64,000 bases of DNA from Cyanoderma ruficeps. Taxonomy: Eukaryota > Chordata > Aves > Passeriformes > Timaliidae. The stretch lies in assembly GCA_008694505.1 (NCBI GenBank), contig VZDJ01000047.1:1497927-1561926 (forward strand), given 5' to 3'. The notes beneath the pieces are model-generated. The model did not search any database, was not told the DNA's origin, and saw only the letters and a program-made list of their open reading frames with translations. Shown piece by piece: positions 46,960 through 60,300 of the stretch (positions are counted from its first letter, which is position 1; every line of letters starts with the position of its first letter). The position numbers and the translations under genes were made by a program.

Positions 46960-47300
46960 ATTCCCTAATCTCAAAGCTTGTATCACCCTTAGTCTCTAAT
47001 CTTTGAGGACACCAACCTCAGCCCTTTCAGGGCATCTATTTCAGTGCTTTGCTGTCAGCAAGAAACTTCTTCCTATTGTCTACCCCAGATGTTCTTGATA
47101 TGTGTCAGCCCATCCCCAGCTGACACAGGAATTATCCCTTTGCAGCCATCCTCACTGGCCTTGACACTTCAGCCTTCACAGCCCCTTCAGATTCCTCAGA
47201 GCTGGTGTTTTTATCATTTTTGTCACCCCGTTGGACTGTCTACACGGTGCATCTCTTTCATCAAGTGGCCCATCCAAAGCTGAGAACCAGCTCTTCAGCT
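46960..47300 (-). mobile_element. CR1-type LINE relic, antisense
   Basis: Words such as CAGTGCTTTGCTGTCAGCAA, GAAACTTCTTCCTA, and a CAGCC...CCTTCAG...GAGCTGG series follow the order of the antisense strand of avian CR1 3' regions. Divergent, with no open reading frame kept. Confidence 0.5.
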
Positions 47301-50300
47301 GAACTTCGCTCACTTGACATCATTTCAGGGACTTACCTTGTTTTAGGGATGATACATTCACAAATGTTTGTCTTTTTTTGTAATGGCATAACGAAGGGTA
47401 AAAAGCAAGAACAGGCATCTGACCATAATGTTTACAAACAAATACCACAGAACACTGCATGGAAAAAGCTAATAAAGAGAATGGCATTGTCATAAAACCC
47501 CTTATTTTTTTGTAAAAAATTGTTGGAGGAAAGGAAACGACATTTCCTATTTCTTTATAACAAGAATGGCTGTGCTTGTCACACTACAATTATAGCCCTT
47601 ATCATCTAGGAAACTATCAATACAATTTTAAATAGTTTAAACACAAACAATAATAAAAAGCCCTGGTGAATCTCTACTGTTTAAACCTACATTTCATCCA
47701 GCTTGGCATGGCTCTTCCATGCTTAGTTCCATCTACTCTTCCCTGGCTCTCAGGCACAATCCTACTTCTACAAAGACATTCACAGAATTTTCTGGGACAG
47801 ATTTTATTTTTGAAAAGGTATCTAAGGACATATCACAGTCTTTGCTTCTCAAGAACTTTTATTTATTTTTAACAAACCCCATGACATGTGGGCTGAAACT
47901 ACTTCAGAAAATATTTCCAGTGAAGACTCATATTTATTCATCGGTATGGCAGTCAATTAAAAATAAAGGCTACTTCTTGGGGAAAAAAAGTAATTCTTTG
48001 CAAAGAGCCTTTTTTTTTCTTTCCCATTTCTTACTGAAACAGCTACGCTAGAAGGAAAAGGTTAACAGAAACCAAACAGCCAACTCCTTCTTTTGTTTTA
48101 TGTAGTTAAAAATCAAACCACTTGATGCACCTGCTGTGGGAAAGCGAGCTGGTCCAGAAGACTGCTCCACTGGAGGTGGAGGTTTTGCTGCAAGTGTCAG
48201 GACCTGCAAAGCTGCTGACCCAGACCTGCAGGAATAAACAAGCCTGGGAAATTCTGTCCATCTGCAGCAGGACAGCACGGGGCTGTCCCTGCTCCGCTGA
48301 GCCTGGGCAGCCTCTGATGGGCACCCCCTGAGTGTGCTGGGCAGTGCAGAGGCTGGAGAGGAGAACCCCAGCATGAACCACTCGGTGCAGAGCATTAAGG
48401 GAGAGTGTGCTAATTGCTAACCTGGGACTGTAAATGCAATAGATTAAGGATAAGAATGACCTGGCAGGTACAGTACATTATCAGGCAGGCACAGTGCTGG
48501 GTGCCCACTGTCCTGATTGCTTAATCCCTGGGCCAGGCTCACACTCCTGCAGCAGCACCACACAGCTTGGGTTGGCTCTGTTAGAAAACCCAAGGTTTTC
48601 CAAATTAGAAAATGTTAGATTATTGCACAGAATCCTCTCCCCTATCAAAGCCTCGTTAATAGACAGTTTGGACACCACGGGGGTGATGTAGTACAAACAC
48701 CTAAATCGGGAGATCCACAGGAAAGCCAGGAGCCAAGGTGCATTATTTTCTCCTAATTTGCAATAAACCACTTGCAACTCTGAACTGTCTACTCCTCCCC
48801 TGACTAAGAACAGCTGTGAACTACAAGAGCAGAGAATATATTTAATTGCTTTCTGAAAAGCTATTCCACTAAAAATGCTGTCACTGCACTGACTGCAATG
48901 ATATTTAGTCTGACTTGCTGCAGAGAAACCAGAGAAAGAGGCCTACAGTTCCTACCCAAAAACCTGCTAAGCAGCTAAGTCATCTAGAAATGGCCTTCAG
49001 AGGAGAGACAGCTGATAAGATAAAGAATAACTACAAACAAAGCAGGCAGTTGTAGTCTCCCAGAGCAGTCCACATCTAAACACATCTGTTACCATCACAC
49101 AGGAAATGTCAAGGCCAAATTCCGGCAATGCCAGCTACAAATGCCAGAATTGTTCAAGCTTAACTACTCAGACTTTATCCCTATTTTCCTCTATTCAGTG
49201 GGGGCTGCATGTGACAGAGTGCTATTCCCACCTCAGACAGAACGATGAGCAGCTTGTGTTGCTGATAACCCCCGCTGAGGGGCACCTCAAGCAGAGAGCA
49301 GCTCCCACCCTAGAGATGGCTCTCCACTCCACTGTCCATCCCAGAACAAAAAAATACTGCCCAGTTCATTCTCAGCACAGCCCTGGGTGGTTTCTCTCAG
49401 GTCAAGTCATCGTTTCACATCACGCTTTCCAATAATGTCCAGCGTGATGGAGAATCTCTGCTGTTTTATTAAAATCTCTTCCCTCCCCCTGCCCTTAGGC
49501 AGCTTTAGTGAAGGATGTCCACTGATCAAGAATGGCCCTGAGATGGCACAGAGGAATTGCAGGAATTCATCAGGACAAGCAGGTCTCCAGCCCAGGCCCT
49601 CCAGAGCAGCCAGCAGAAGATATTTTGGAACAACAGTACAATGCTAAGCCAAAAAAAATGAGCAAACTCCCCTATTCAGTGCATGTGGGGAATGCATAAC
49701 TGAGGAAATGGGTTAATTCTGCCTATTTGCACTCAGCCTCAGAAATATCTTGGCTTCCAAAGAACATCCCAGGACATTACAGGAGGTTCAGTTAAGGATG
49801 CATAAAATTTTTTTTCTCCCCTCTACATTTCTAGCCAATGCAATGTAACCACCATATGAATGAATAATGAATAATTATCTCCACTGAACTCTACTCATCT
49901 CCTTCTAACAAGGAACTGCATGGGTGGAATTTGCATTACACACAATTTACTTCCTTTTAGCCATTTTTAATTAAATGAACCATCCTACGGTTACCACCTA
50001 GGGTAAACAAAAGACTGAGTTTCTCAGTCTTAATCATTATTTCCTAGAACTAACTCTGCCAAAATAAAAACACCCATCAGAGGAGGAGCCTGACTCAGAC
50101 TCCTTAAGGTCAACAAGTCCTTTTATTGGTAATAAACTGATAATGCAATGCTATAGTCTAAATATTTAAGAGTTCTGTTTATTTCGTAGGTGGGAACTAT
50201 TTGCAGAGCTTGCAGGATGTAGCTCATTGTAATCCTGCAGATTGCCAGAACACAAATAAACAAGCACAGCCACCTGGGACACCAAGAAATCCCCTAATAT

Positions 50301-51984
50301 CCCAGAGAACAGGGATGGCTGGATCTCCAGAGGGGATGCCAAGACTTCAGAGACTTTGCCCTGTCACCCTGGACCATTCATTCCCAGCACAGGCATCCCA
50401 CTCCCAAGAGATTGTGCTGGGGTTTGTTCTAAATCTGCACTTATGCCCTCAAGAAAACGAGTTCTGAATGAATTTTCGTTCCTCATTCATTAGTTTGTAG
50501 CAATTCTTCACCCCCACAGCTTAGCTGTGAGCCAGTTTAGGGTCCCTCATGGACTTGTTGCTGTGCTTCTGCTATGCTGACATGTCCATCAGAGAAACAT
50601 CCTCGTACCCAGGCTTCCTTCTCAGCCAAGGGAGAACAGACATGTTCTATCACCTTAAAAAACTCAGCTGTCCTGCCAGCAGCATTTGTAGATGCCACAT
50701 GGTATGATGGGTACTCCTAAAAGCATCTTCTCAGCTGTTTACACTTCAAAAGGCAACAATAATTAAATATATGGCATCTAAAACTGAGCAGTTAACAGCT
50801 TAAAGCCAGAACACTGCAAGTATTTAGATTAATCATCCCCCTGTCCCTCTTTGTCACTCACTCATCCTCAGAACCCAGATATTTTCAATATGAAAAATGG
50901 GAGGTGGAAGGTAAGTTTTGGCTGAGTTCAAACAAAGGAACTGCAGAAATGGAAGACAAAGAAAAAAGCAACCACCCATGAGAACTTCTGTCTTTTATTT
51001 TTGACCCAGAAAAATATTTGCTGACCTCAACTGTGCTTTCTTCCAAACATAATTTCTCCACGTTTCCCTGCAGTGGTGACATGTCTTAAATTGCTTTCTT
51101 GACCCTGCTTGTTATGCCCCAATAATTGTGAGCTTGCAACACCTACCCTGGCCAGGAGCCCTCTGGATCAGAAGCCATTTTATTTAAAAAAAAACCCCAC
51201 AATGCTAAAACCACCTCGTTTTGTAACATGGTGGAGAAGTTAAAACTATGCAGGGCCCAACTCCTTTGTACTCCCGTGCCTGCTGAGCTCGAGGCGTGGT
51301 GATAAATCCCAAGGGAAAACAGTGCTGTTTGTTTAGGAAACTTTGCATACTGAGGGATCCTTCCTTCTGGTCACTGATTATTTTTAAGCCTCAGCCACGC
51401 CTGGATGATTCTGAAATACCTTCAATTCCAGTGTTGAGCTAACTGTAAGGCAGCAGGGTGCATCTCATTGTTTGAGAGATCTGGCAGGTTTAATTCCCTC
51501 CAACATCAGGGAAAAGGAGTTTTGGAAACACTCTTAGGAAGTAACGGCCTGTAGTTTCTAGTTATTGATGCCAAAACAAAGAGGGTCTGCATCCAGAGGC
51601 TGGGGTCATCCCCCAAATGATGGAAGGGGACAAAAATGATGCCCAAGTCTGTCCATGTCTGAGCCAGGATCCATTCCTTTATCTCTTCTAACTCCCAGGC
51701 ACATGCTGAGGTCTAGACTGGTCTGTGCTGGGCCCAGTTCTAGTACAGAAATGCACTAAAATTTCAACTAAAGCTGTTTTACTTTGTCACCCTGACATGC
51801 AGTGAAAGGAAACTGCAGGGGGACTAAGCCCACTGCTGAATCTGCCACATCACCTGCTTTCACACACCTCGTTCCACAAGAAAACGAATTCATACAGGGC
51901 AACATTTTCTTTTAAATTGGCCACTTTTCTTCCAGAAATAATGCAGCTTTCCAGTGCAAACACAGACTCAGCCATTAATTCACT

Positions 51985-52050
51985 GTATATGTATACGTAT
52001 AATATGTATAATATGTATNGTATAATATGTATAATATGTATATTTATATG
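51985..52050. repeat. AT-rich TATAATATG tandem repeat with an ambiguous base
   Basis: Units of TATAATATG recur at about 9-10 bp. N occurs at 52019, so the copy number is uncertain. Confidence 0.85.
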
Positions 52051-53689
52051 CTCTAGGAGCAGGATGACCTGAGTGGGACAGGAGGTTCCACTCTCTGTCC
52101 CCTGCAATGCTTAGAGGTAGGTGAAAGATTAAAAGATTTCAACACCAAACCACAGTTCTCTTACTGGGTTCTCCCTGCTGGAGAAAGTTGCAGGAGGTTA
52201 ATTAGCTGCAGGCACAGCTATAAACAGATGTGCTTAAACTAGCACAAATCTGCATGTGGGCATGGCCTGTCATTTAGCTTAGTTTAATATAAAAGTTTAG
52301 ACAAATTTGAGGGAGAAGTCCAAACACAGATTGCACTGATTTAAGTAAATCACTAAAAATAAAATGAGTATCAGATGATCATCTGGTACCACTTCCTTGC
52401 ACAGACGAGGTGTTCCTTCTATCTGTGCAGCTCCATGAATACTTAGCAAATCTTGAAGGAAGGTGGATAAAATAGACTTTTTGGGTAAAAATAACAAAGT
52501 CATCTAAACTGTTGAACAAAGTAGTTTTACTTCTAGGTGCTTAAACTGAACAAGACTGGGAGCTTTTATATGAGCAGTGACGACTCTAATTCTGCTCAGA
52601 CACAATTGGATGATGATGCTGTTGTGTAAAATGGCCCTTATGCTGCAGAGGGTGAGGTGCCTGCCCAGGGACACTCCACGCTGGTGACTCTGCAGTGTCA
52701 GCCCTGTGAGCTGCAGCTCTGCAAGAAGGGAACAGCCTGGGCTGAAGCTCCTGAAGCCATGGAGGCTCGATTCCCAGCAGCATCCTCCCTGGGTGAGTCT
52801 CTAATCCCATCTGTTCTGGCCCTCAAGATGAACTGCACCATTACGTTTGACTTGGGGGAAAAAGTGACTTGGTTTTGAATCAAGTGTCACTAACAAACCC
52901 TCATTTTTCTCAGGGTCGGTCGCCTGTTTACACCCCAGGACAGCCTTGTACTCCTTTCAACTTTGTTGCAAACATTTCTAATTGCTTGGTTTTTCTCTTC
53001 CCCCCCCTACACACACTCCCCTGCTACATCTCTGAATGCAGATAACCATATTGATTTAAATGCAATCAAAGCGAGCCTGATGTACAATGAACACTCTGTC
53101 CCACATTGTGCCATACCATGGCAAGGGCTGCCCTTTTCCCAGGCATGGAGGCCCATTAAAGGGACACAATTTATGAGTCCAGGAGGAAAAAAAAACCCAA
53201 CAAGTTTACACTTCAATTACAGAATTGTGCAGGAGAGCAGAAACTTGGGTCACCACGTGGAGTTTCTCAGATATTCTGCCAAAGGTGGAACAGGGAGGGA
53301 GGTAAAGGAAATGGGTTCAGCCCTCAGAACCAACTAACTCCTGCCTATTGGCACCCTGACAGAAGTTTCACAGGGACAGGTCAGTAGATCTCCACGGTCT
53401 GACCATGCCCTGTGATCTGTCCCAGGGGCAGAGATGCAGAATGGTCTGTAGCATCACTGGAGAGGATAAGCTCCACTGTAAACTATTTTATGTGAAAATG
53501 ACTCACTGCCAAAGCAATCCAAGACATAAGAACCAAACAGGTCATAGGTTAATGTGGCTTGTACAACAGCATTGATCACGGTGGAGAGATGGTTGCAAAG
53601 GGAGCAGAAATTAATAAATGCTGGTTTTATTGCCATGCAGACTTTCTTTTAAAAGTTTTTTATGTCTGATTTTCTCTGCAGAGAAAGTT

Positions 53690-53835
53690 GTGGCTGCCCC
53701 ATCCGTGGAAGCGTCCAAAGCCAAGGCTGGATGGAGCTTTGAGCAACCTGGTCTAGAGTAAGGTGTCCCTGCCCATGGCAGGGGGGCTGGAATGAGATGA
53801 TCTTCCAGCCCAAACTATTCTGATCCTTTGATCTC
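53690..53835 (+). mobile_element. CR1-type LINE 3' end
   Basis: GGATGGAGCTTTGAGCAACC, TGGTCTAGAGTAAGGTGTCC, CTGCCCATGGCAGGGGG, CTGGAATGAGATGATCTTCC and ATTCTGATCCTTTGATC reproduce the order of the conserved avian CR1 tail, including the degenerate ATTCT-type terminal repeat. A truncated non-coding copy, typical of CR1. Confidence 0.8.
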
Positions 53836-54067
53836 CCCTCTGAAAACCAGCAGCTGCCTCACAAACTTTATTTTAATAGATGGGAGAAAACCACTCTGTG
53901 ACTAATTGCAGAAAGCTTTGATAACGTAATCCATCAATGCGAGGTAAGTAAGATACACTTTGATTTGGACAGCTCAAAGCCCCGGCCGGACCCGCGGGAA
54001 TGATCAAGGCAAGGTCCAGGTCTGCGGAACCAGCCCCGAGCCGGCACCGGCAGCGCTGCGACAGGCA

Positions 54068-54195
54068 CGGCCATCTCTGTGTCCCGGCCACCGCTGTGTC
54101 CCCGGCCACCGCTGTGTCCCCGGCCATCTCTGTGCCCCGGCCATCTCTGTGTCCCGGCCATCTCTGTGCTCCGGCCATCTCTGTGTCCCCGGCCC
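54068..54195 (+). repeat. 17/18-bp minisatellite, about 7 units
   Basis: CGGCCA begins at 54068, 54085, 54103, 54121, 54138, 54155 and 54172 (a partial CGGCC at 54190), each followed by TCTCTGTG or CCGCTGTG. Two unit types alternate in blocks (CATCTC and CACCGC). It lies about 450 bp inside the predicted first intron of the SYTL2-like gene. Confidence 0.9.
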
Positions 54196-54645
54196 CGCCG
54201 GACGCTGCCCTGTCGCTGTGCCAGGCGCTGTCCTGACCCCGAGCGCTGCCGCGGAGCTCACGGGCACCTGTAACCGTGTCCCCACCGCCACTGCCGCCCC
54301 GGCTGTCCCCGTGTCCTGCCCGGCAGCGGCTCCGTGCAGCCGCCCGACCCCACGATCCCACCCGCTGCCGGGCGCACGGTGCCCCCGCGGCCAGATCCTG
54401 CCCGGAGGGGAAGTCCCGGAGCCCTCCGGGGACCCGCGGACACCCCCGGCACGGCTGGCCCGGGGCGGGGGCAGGAGGGGAGCGGCACCTCCGGCCGGGG
54501 ACCGAGATCCGGCAGCGCCGGTGTGTCCCGAACCCGGCACACGGACACGGGCACAGAGTGCTCGCACCGAGCCCACCGGGGCTGCGCTCCCGTACCCCCG
54601 CACACCGGGGCTGTGCCCGCACGGCGAAACCCCCCAGCCCTTACC

Positions 54646-54740
54646 TGGCCTCGGCCGCGCGGGGAGGGCGGGGCTATGCATCCCGGGGCGGGGCTATTCA
54701 GCCCGGGGCGGGGCTATGCACCCCAGGGCGGGGCTCTGCA
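54646..54740 (-). promoter_or_regulatory. SYTL2-like: Predicted 5' UTR exon end and GC-box array of the SYTL2-like gene
   Basis: On the minus strand GAGGCCAG is followed by GTAAGG, a near-consensus donor with the cut after 54645. Immediately upstream lie four exact-length 20-bp units (54661-54680, 54681-54700, 54701-54720, 54721-54740), each containing GGGCGGGGCT on the plus strand, i.e. a GC box. A promoter with reiterated Sp1-type sites is inferred; the transcription start is not determined. Confidence 0.5.
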
Positions 54741-54960
54741 TCCCGGGATGAGGCGGGGTTTTCCATCCCGGGCCGGTGCTTTCCGTCCCGGGGCAGATGG
54801 CACAGCCTGGCACGGGCACATCCTGCCGGGACACGGCAGAGAGGACACGGGCACACAGCCGGGCTGCAGGCACACACCTGTGTGCAGGTGCCGGGGATTC
54901 ACCCCCGGGACGCACCTGGTGCCGCGGGGAAAGGCGTGACAGGGATGTAACTGCCAGGCT

Positions 54961-57290
54961 GGGCTGCCCCCGCGGCTTTCTTTAACTCGTTGGAATCAAA
55001 TTGCTCTGTACAGCTGGATCGGACAGTTGTTTTTTAAAGATCGCATCCTACGCACTGTTAAGATTAATATGTTTTTCAGGTGACTTCATCTGAAGTTACA
55101 TTTTCCATTACTTCCCTACACTTTGTGAACTCAGTGCCCATCTGATCACTGAAGGATAACAAGTGCTTCCAAAGAATTTGAACAGCGGTGTGTAACAAAC
55201 TCTGGAGATAGGAGTCTTTTCTCCACCCGCAGTGAAGTGACTGCTGTGCTGCTGCACTCTGGGCTGTTCTCTCCCCTTGGCTGAGCAGTGCAAGAGCTCC
55301 TTTCTTGTCCCACTGTAATTTAAAACATCAAACCTAAGCAGATTTTGTTTTCTGTGTTCAGTTCTCCTGAACAGGCACTGCTGCTCTCCAGGAGCAATGA
55401 GTGAGAAGCAAGTTAACAGCAATCTATCTCATATATATATATATTATATATATATAAAATATGTTATCTATTTACTTCACAGGGGAGTAACCCTGGAGGG
55501 CCTGCAAGATTAGTGCTGGGAACATCTGGTTTGAGTGAGATGAGCCCCGGGAGGGTAATAGTCAAACATAAACACTCCTGCTGTTCAGAATCCTCTGTAA
55601 AACAAGGTGATGGTTGTAATCTTGTGCTATGAGCTGTACTCATTCTGTAACTGGTAATCTCAGCCTTTCATCCCAAGATTAAAGGGGTACATGTTGATAG
55701 AGAATTTGTATTCTTGGCTCAGGTTCTCTGGTCAAACCGAGCATTTCACCCTCCAGGAATGTAGTTCTGTCATTTTCTAAATTGGCAAAAAGTGAATGTA
55801 ACAAAGCAGAAATACATATTAGCTGAGGGAGCTTTAAATGCCAGAGAAAGGACTCTGGTGTTGATGGATGAGGGGGAATTAGAGGACACACTGATCCTGT
55901 GGTAAAGATACAGGATCATGCAGGTGCTGACTTACTCAGCAGGGTGGCAGTGGTTTTTTGCATCTTCTTGAAAATTGCTGCCTTATGGATGTGAGCTACC
56001 AGTCAGACTCCTGGCTGTTATGGAGCTGCCACAGGCAATCACTGAAATGTGTCTGTGTGTTGTCTCATGTTCAGATCATTTGCACTCATCCATAGTTAAA
56101 TGACTGGAAATCAACAACAGATCCCATTTTAGGCTTTGGGGAAAGCCAATGAGAACTTCCCATGAGGGCTTGTGATCCCTCCACACTTCCTCAGTGAAGG
56201 TGAATCTAAATGCTTTTCAACTTTTGGAAGAAATCCGATTTTCAGTCTTTCAATGTACATATTCCTTTATGGACTCTGGGTCCCTTGTGATCCTTGGACA
56301 TTTAACAGTCCCAAGACTTGTCCTTCCCATAGTTTAAAGACTCTCTGTGAGAATGCTGACAGTCAGAACTAAGGAGAAGATATCTCAAAACTTTTGGAGA
56401 TGGCTCATATAAAAATATGAAAAACCCTGCCATCTGCCCAGAGATTATTCAGGCATCTGCCATGCACAGAAATACCTGGCAGAATAAAATAATCCACAAA
56501 CCTGATCCCAACAGTAACTGATGCAGCCAGCAATGTGACTTCTTTGCTCAAGAATCTGCCACCACAGCACATGAGAGACGAGGGAGAGCCTGGTCATTCC
56601 TTTCCCCTCCAACCTCACACGGCCAGATGCTGACCTCCACCTTCCAAAAGTCCCATGTTTTCAACAAGCATAGAGAAAGTCCCTGACCATGTCAAATGCC
56701 TTGGTTCTAGGTACAAGGTGCCCTCTTCTCACTCCCCATGGCTGTGTACAGAGCCAGCTACTCCCACTGCAGCTCAGGACTCTGAATCACCCTCAGTCAA
56801 ACAACACAGAGCACAAAAAACAAATCTGGCTCCTCTAGGAAGCTGAACAAACTGTCTAAGATACGTTTTGAATTGAAAATGTACTGACAATGTATTATCT
56901 ACACATGCCTGTTTTTGAAAGGAAATGACAGAATTAACAGGAAATTAAGATTATTCATATTAGGCCTGACCTCAACAGTGGTAATCAGATTGACTGCTAA
57001 ATAGCTCCACAAATACTTTTCTTGTACTCAGTGGAAGTACTTAGGTAGGCAAATACTGCAGGGCCCTGGAAGAAGTGGGAGAATTTGGGCTTCTCTGATT
57101 CAGAGGTTTATTATTAACAAAAGCCCAGGCTGCTCAAAGCCCACAGAATGGTTTCAAGTGAACAGTCACACCACTAGTCGGAGAAAGGCACACATATGAT
57201 AAAGGAGAATGAAACAGCTCACTGACGTGTTGATACACAGCTGATAAGGAAAACAAGAAAACCGACTTCAAAAAATAAAACAGTTGAGTT
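54961..57290. other. Intergenic stretch between the SYTL2-like CpG island and the VSIG1-like gene
   Basis: About 2.3 kb with no supported exon. It contains an (AT)n run at 55431-55456. Nothing else stands out. Confidence 0.6.
55431..55456. repeat. (AT)n microsatellite
   Basis: Two ATATATAT runs separated by one extra T, then AAAATATG. Simple repeat. Confidence 0.9.
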
Positions 57291-57352
57291 TCAGTCGAAG
57301 CCAGAGGCAGCACCTGGTCTCTCTTCTCCCCCAGCATCAAGAAGGGACAACA

Positions 57353-60300
57353 ATGCTGAAGATATTTCCAATTCTAGCCATCCTTGCAGGTAAGAAAAAC
57401 GAACTGACCAAAATAGGGCTGGAACAAAGGAACTGTTGAAGTGAGAGAGCAGGTGGACCTGACTAGAAGACTAGGAGAACATTTAAGATTAATTATTCCA
57501 GGATGGAACAAAAATCATGGCTACACTGCCAGCCCATTCTATGGAAATCCACCAACTGACCCCTGCCTGGTTTTGCTCAAGAACAGAATTTAGGTTTTGG
57601 TAGATAAATGCTTTGCTCTGATGTCAGGAAGAGGCAAAGAACTCTTGTGTGGAGCGTTCAGGTCTTTCAGGTGTTTCAAGGTCAGGTTTTTCCATATTTG
57701 GCTTTTGTCTCCCCTTGATAATAGGGCTGGAAAATGATGCCTCAGTCCCTCAACCACCAAAAAAATTTGGGGGGGGATGCTTAACTTTAAGCATGCAAAT
57801 AATCTTTGGATTTCCTTGAAATTAAATGAGGACATAATACTTTGTGGAATCCAGGAATTTTGTGGTATAGTAAAAACTATAAATTATTTCAAGGGCAATA
57901 TATTATATTATTTCAAGGGCATTTCATTGTGCTAAGCTTTACTTTTAACATGTACAGAAGCAGTCATTTTCATGCTCCATGGAGATGAACAGCCCTTGTA
58001 TCCACTACAGAAAATGAAAATTAGTTTCCACTAATCTTCTTTTCCAGATGGAATTATCTGGTTTGGGTGCCATAGAAATATTTTAAGTAGCTGCTCCTGG
58101 AGTTTCAGTGTTCTATCTCTCACACACATATAAACCCAACAGATTTTTACCTCAGGTATGAAAAGTAATTCAGAATTGGTGCCATATATACTTTTCAAAG
58201 CCATGTCCTCTAATTTGAAAGTTCTGGATTTCAGGCGAGCAATGTGCCCGTATTGGTGGGCACGACCGACTGGGGGTTTCTGTTGTGGCTCAGAAAAGAT
58301 CCAAGCAAACTTGGAATTATTTCATGAGTGTTAAAAACTGCAAAGGGCTCCAGTGAAAGTGGGAGATCCCTTATTAACTGCAACGACTTTCTCTGTGGGA
58401 AGGAAACAGTCGCACTCTAACATTGATGAGTAAAGACATGGATCAGCTATTTTTAACAAGTTATGGTCCTGTTCACACTAGCTCTTTTCACTGAGTTCTT
58501 TCTTATTTGTGCACTTTTAAAAAATTTAAACCAAAAGGCCTGTGTGTATGAAATGGGATTGGGGTGGGAAGCCATAAATGCAAAGTGGAACTCCCATTTA
58601 CATTCATGGTGAGGGAACGGGGTCTATGGGGCCACTTCACTCTCCTGTCAGGCAAAAGATCCATGTTGCAATTAATACTGGCTTTAAACAGCCTTTTTAT
58701 TTGAGTGAGGATTATTCCAATTTATTCTAGTATTTCTTCAAAACATAGTTTTATGGAAACTAGAATGCTTATTTCTGCTAAAATTAATTCCTCCGGGAAA
58801 AGCTTGTAACAGTCAGGCTCTGTGGCACTCCTGACTCTACAAGCAGAGAAAGATAAATGTGGAGAAAGATAAATATGTGGAGCAGATGACTAGAAAATGG
58901 ATGTTTTCAATAAAATAACTGTGTTGAAAGATAGTACTTTTAATCCTGCAAAGAGCGGAAAATAAATACATGTAAACTGTGGCAAGAAGCTATCATCCTC
59001 TGCAAAACACTAATTCTTAAAGCTGAGAACAGTGAACAGAGATACCTAAAATAATGTGGCACAGCTTTTAAATTAGATCTCAGTAAGGATTAAGCTGCTG
59101 TGAGCTCACAAGACAAGTAGGACTGGGATCCCCTCTTTCCCCAGGGCAGGTTTGACACATTTAGGTCAGTCTCCAGCCATTCCTGTGACACTGTATTATG
59201 TGTCTTCACATACAATATAAATCTTGTTGTAGTTTAAACCCATTAATCTTCACCCTAGCCACCATCAACCTGGAAAGTATATTATTCCTTTCTTCTTTGC
59301 AGTGAGCTTTTACTATTGAAGCCACCAAACAAGGAAAACCCTTCAGATGGGTTTGCATACTGTACTAACTCGTGAATTTGCAATATTTACATAGTTAAAA
59401 ATGACAAAATAGATTCTTTCTTTTTATAAACAATGTTTTCTCTCACAAGGCTGTTGATTTCAGCAAAATACTCTTTAGTATTACTGCAGATTCTGCTTAA
59501 ACTCTCAAAAGCAGAATAAGATGCACAGGTCCTGCATTGAGAAAAATATTTTACATCGTTGTCTCAATCATTAATATATGCAATAAACCCACGTGAAAAT
59601 TATTATCATATGAAATTCTCACCTTGCCTGTTTTGCATAGAAAGCTCCAAAATGTTTTATGTTTTCCATACCATTCAAAAAAATACATTCTCAGCCTGAA
59701 TTTGGCTTTCAAACTAGACACAGTGGCCTACCAAACCCCTGAAATTCAGACTCATTTTCCCGACAGCTCTATCTTTGCTGTCATGTGTCACCATGGCCAG
59801 TAATTCACAGAGGATAGGAACAGATAAACGGTGTAAGGTGGTGCTTGATTCCTTTCATGACTGTGATTGTGTAGTCAAGACTGATCAGAACACTACGGGG
59901 AAGGGCTGACAAGTTGTGTTTGCTCCCTTTCTGCTTTGAGCACCACAGAAAGGGTTGATTAAGTTATCAAAGAACTCCCTACAACCCACACAGTAAAAGC
60001 GTTCCCAAAAAGTTTAGTTTGATTTTTCCAATGTAATAATAGCATTGGGAAAAAATAAAAACGGCTTCTGGAGGTAAACCCTCAGAAACCTAAACAGAAG
60101 CAAAGGGATTAGCAAAAGAAAAGCAGAGAAAAGCTGCTGGGCTCCAGCCTGAAGGATCCAACAGTGCCACCAAGTCAGAACATAAGGGTGTATGAAAGGG
60201 TGATGATGCTCCACAGTGAAGCAGATCAGATATCTAAAGAAATAACTGCAAAAAAACACAAACAAACAAACAAAAAACAAACAAACAAAAAACAAAAACC

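Larger units (their letters stand above)
45780..54645 (-). other. Large first intron of the SYTL2-like gene (predicted)
   Basis: Between the predicted 5' UTR exon (donor at 54644-54643) and the acceptor near 45780 (CACCTGAG on the minus strand). It contains an antisense CR1-like relic (about 46960-47300), a sense CR1 3' end (53690-53835), an AT-rich repeat with one N (51985-52050) and the 17/18-bp minisatellite at its 5' end. I see no coding exon on either strand; alternative first exons cannot be excluded. Confidence 0.45.
53980..54960. promoter_or_regulatory. SYTL2-like: CpG island at the predicted 5' end of the SYTL2-like gene
   Basis: CpG-dense DNA that holds a 17/18-bp minisatellite (54068-54195), a predicted 5' UTR exon end at 54645 and a four-fold GC-box repeat (54661-54740). 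No other 5' end is evident nearby on the plus strand; VSIG1-like begins 2.4 kb away. Long open frames on both strands are composition artefacts. Confidence 0.6.

Noticed and set aside
53873..54950. Repetitive proteins (repeats of GHRCVP or GTQRWPG type) on both strands
   Set aside because: They are translations of the 17/18-bp minisatellite and GC-rich island, open on both strands at once, with no splice or homology support.
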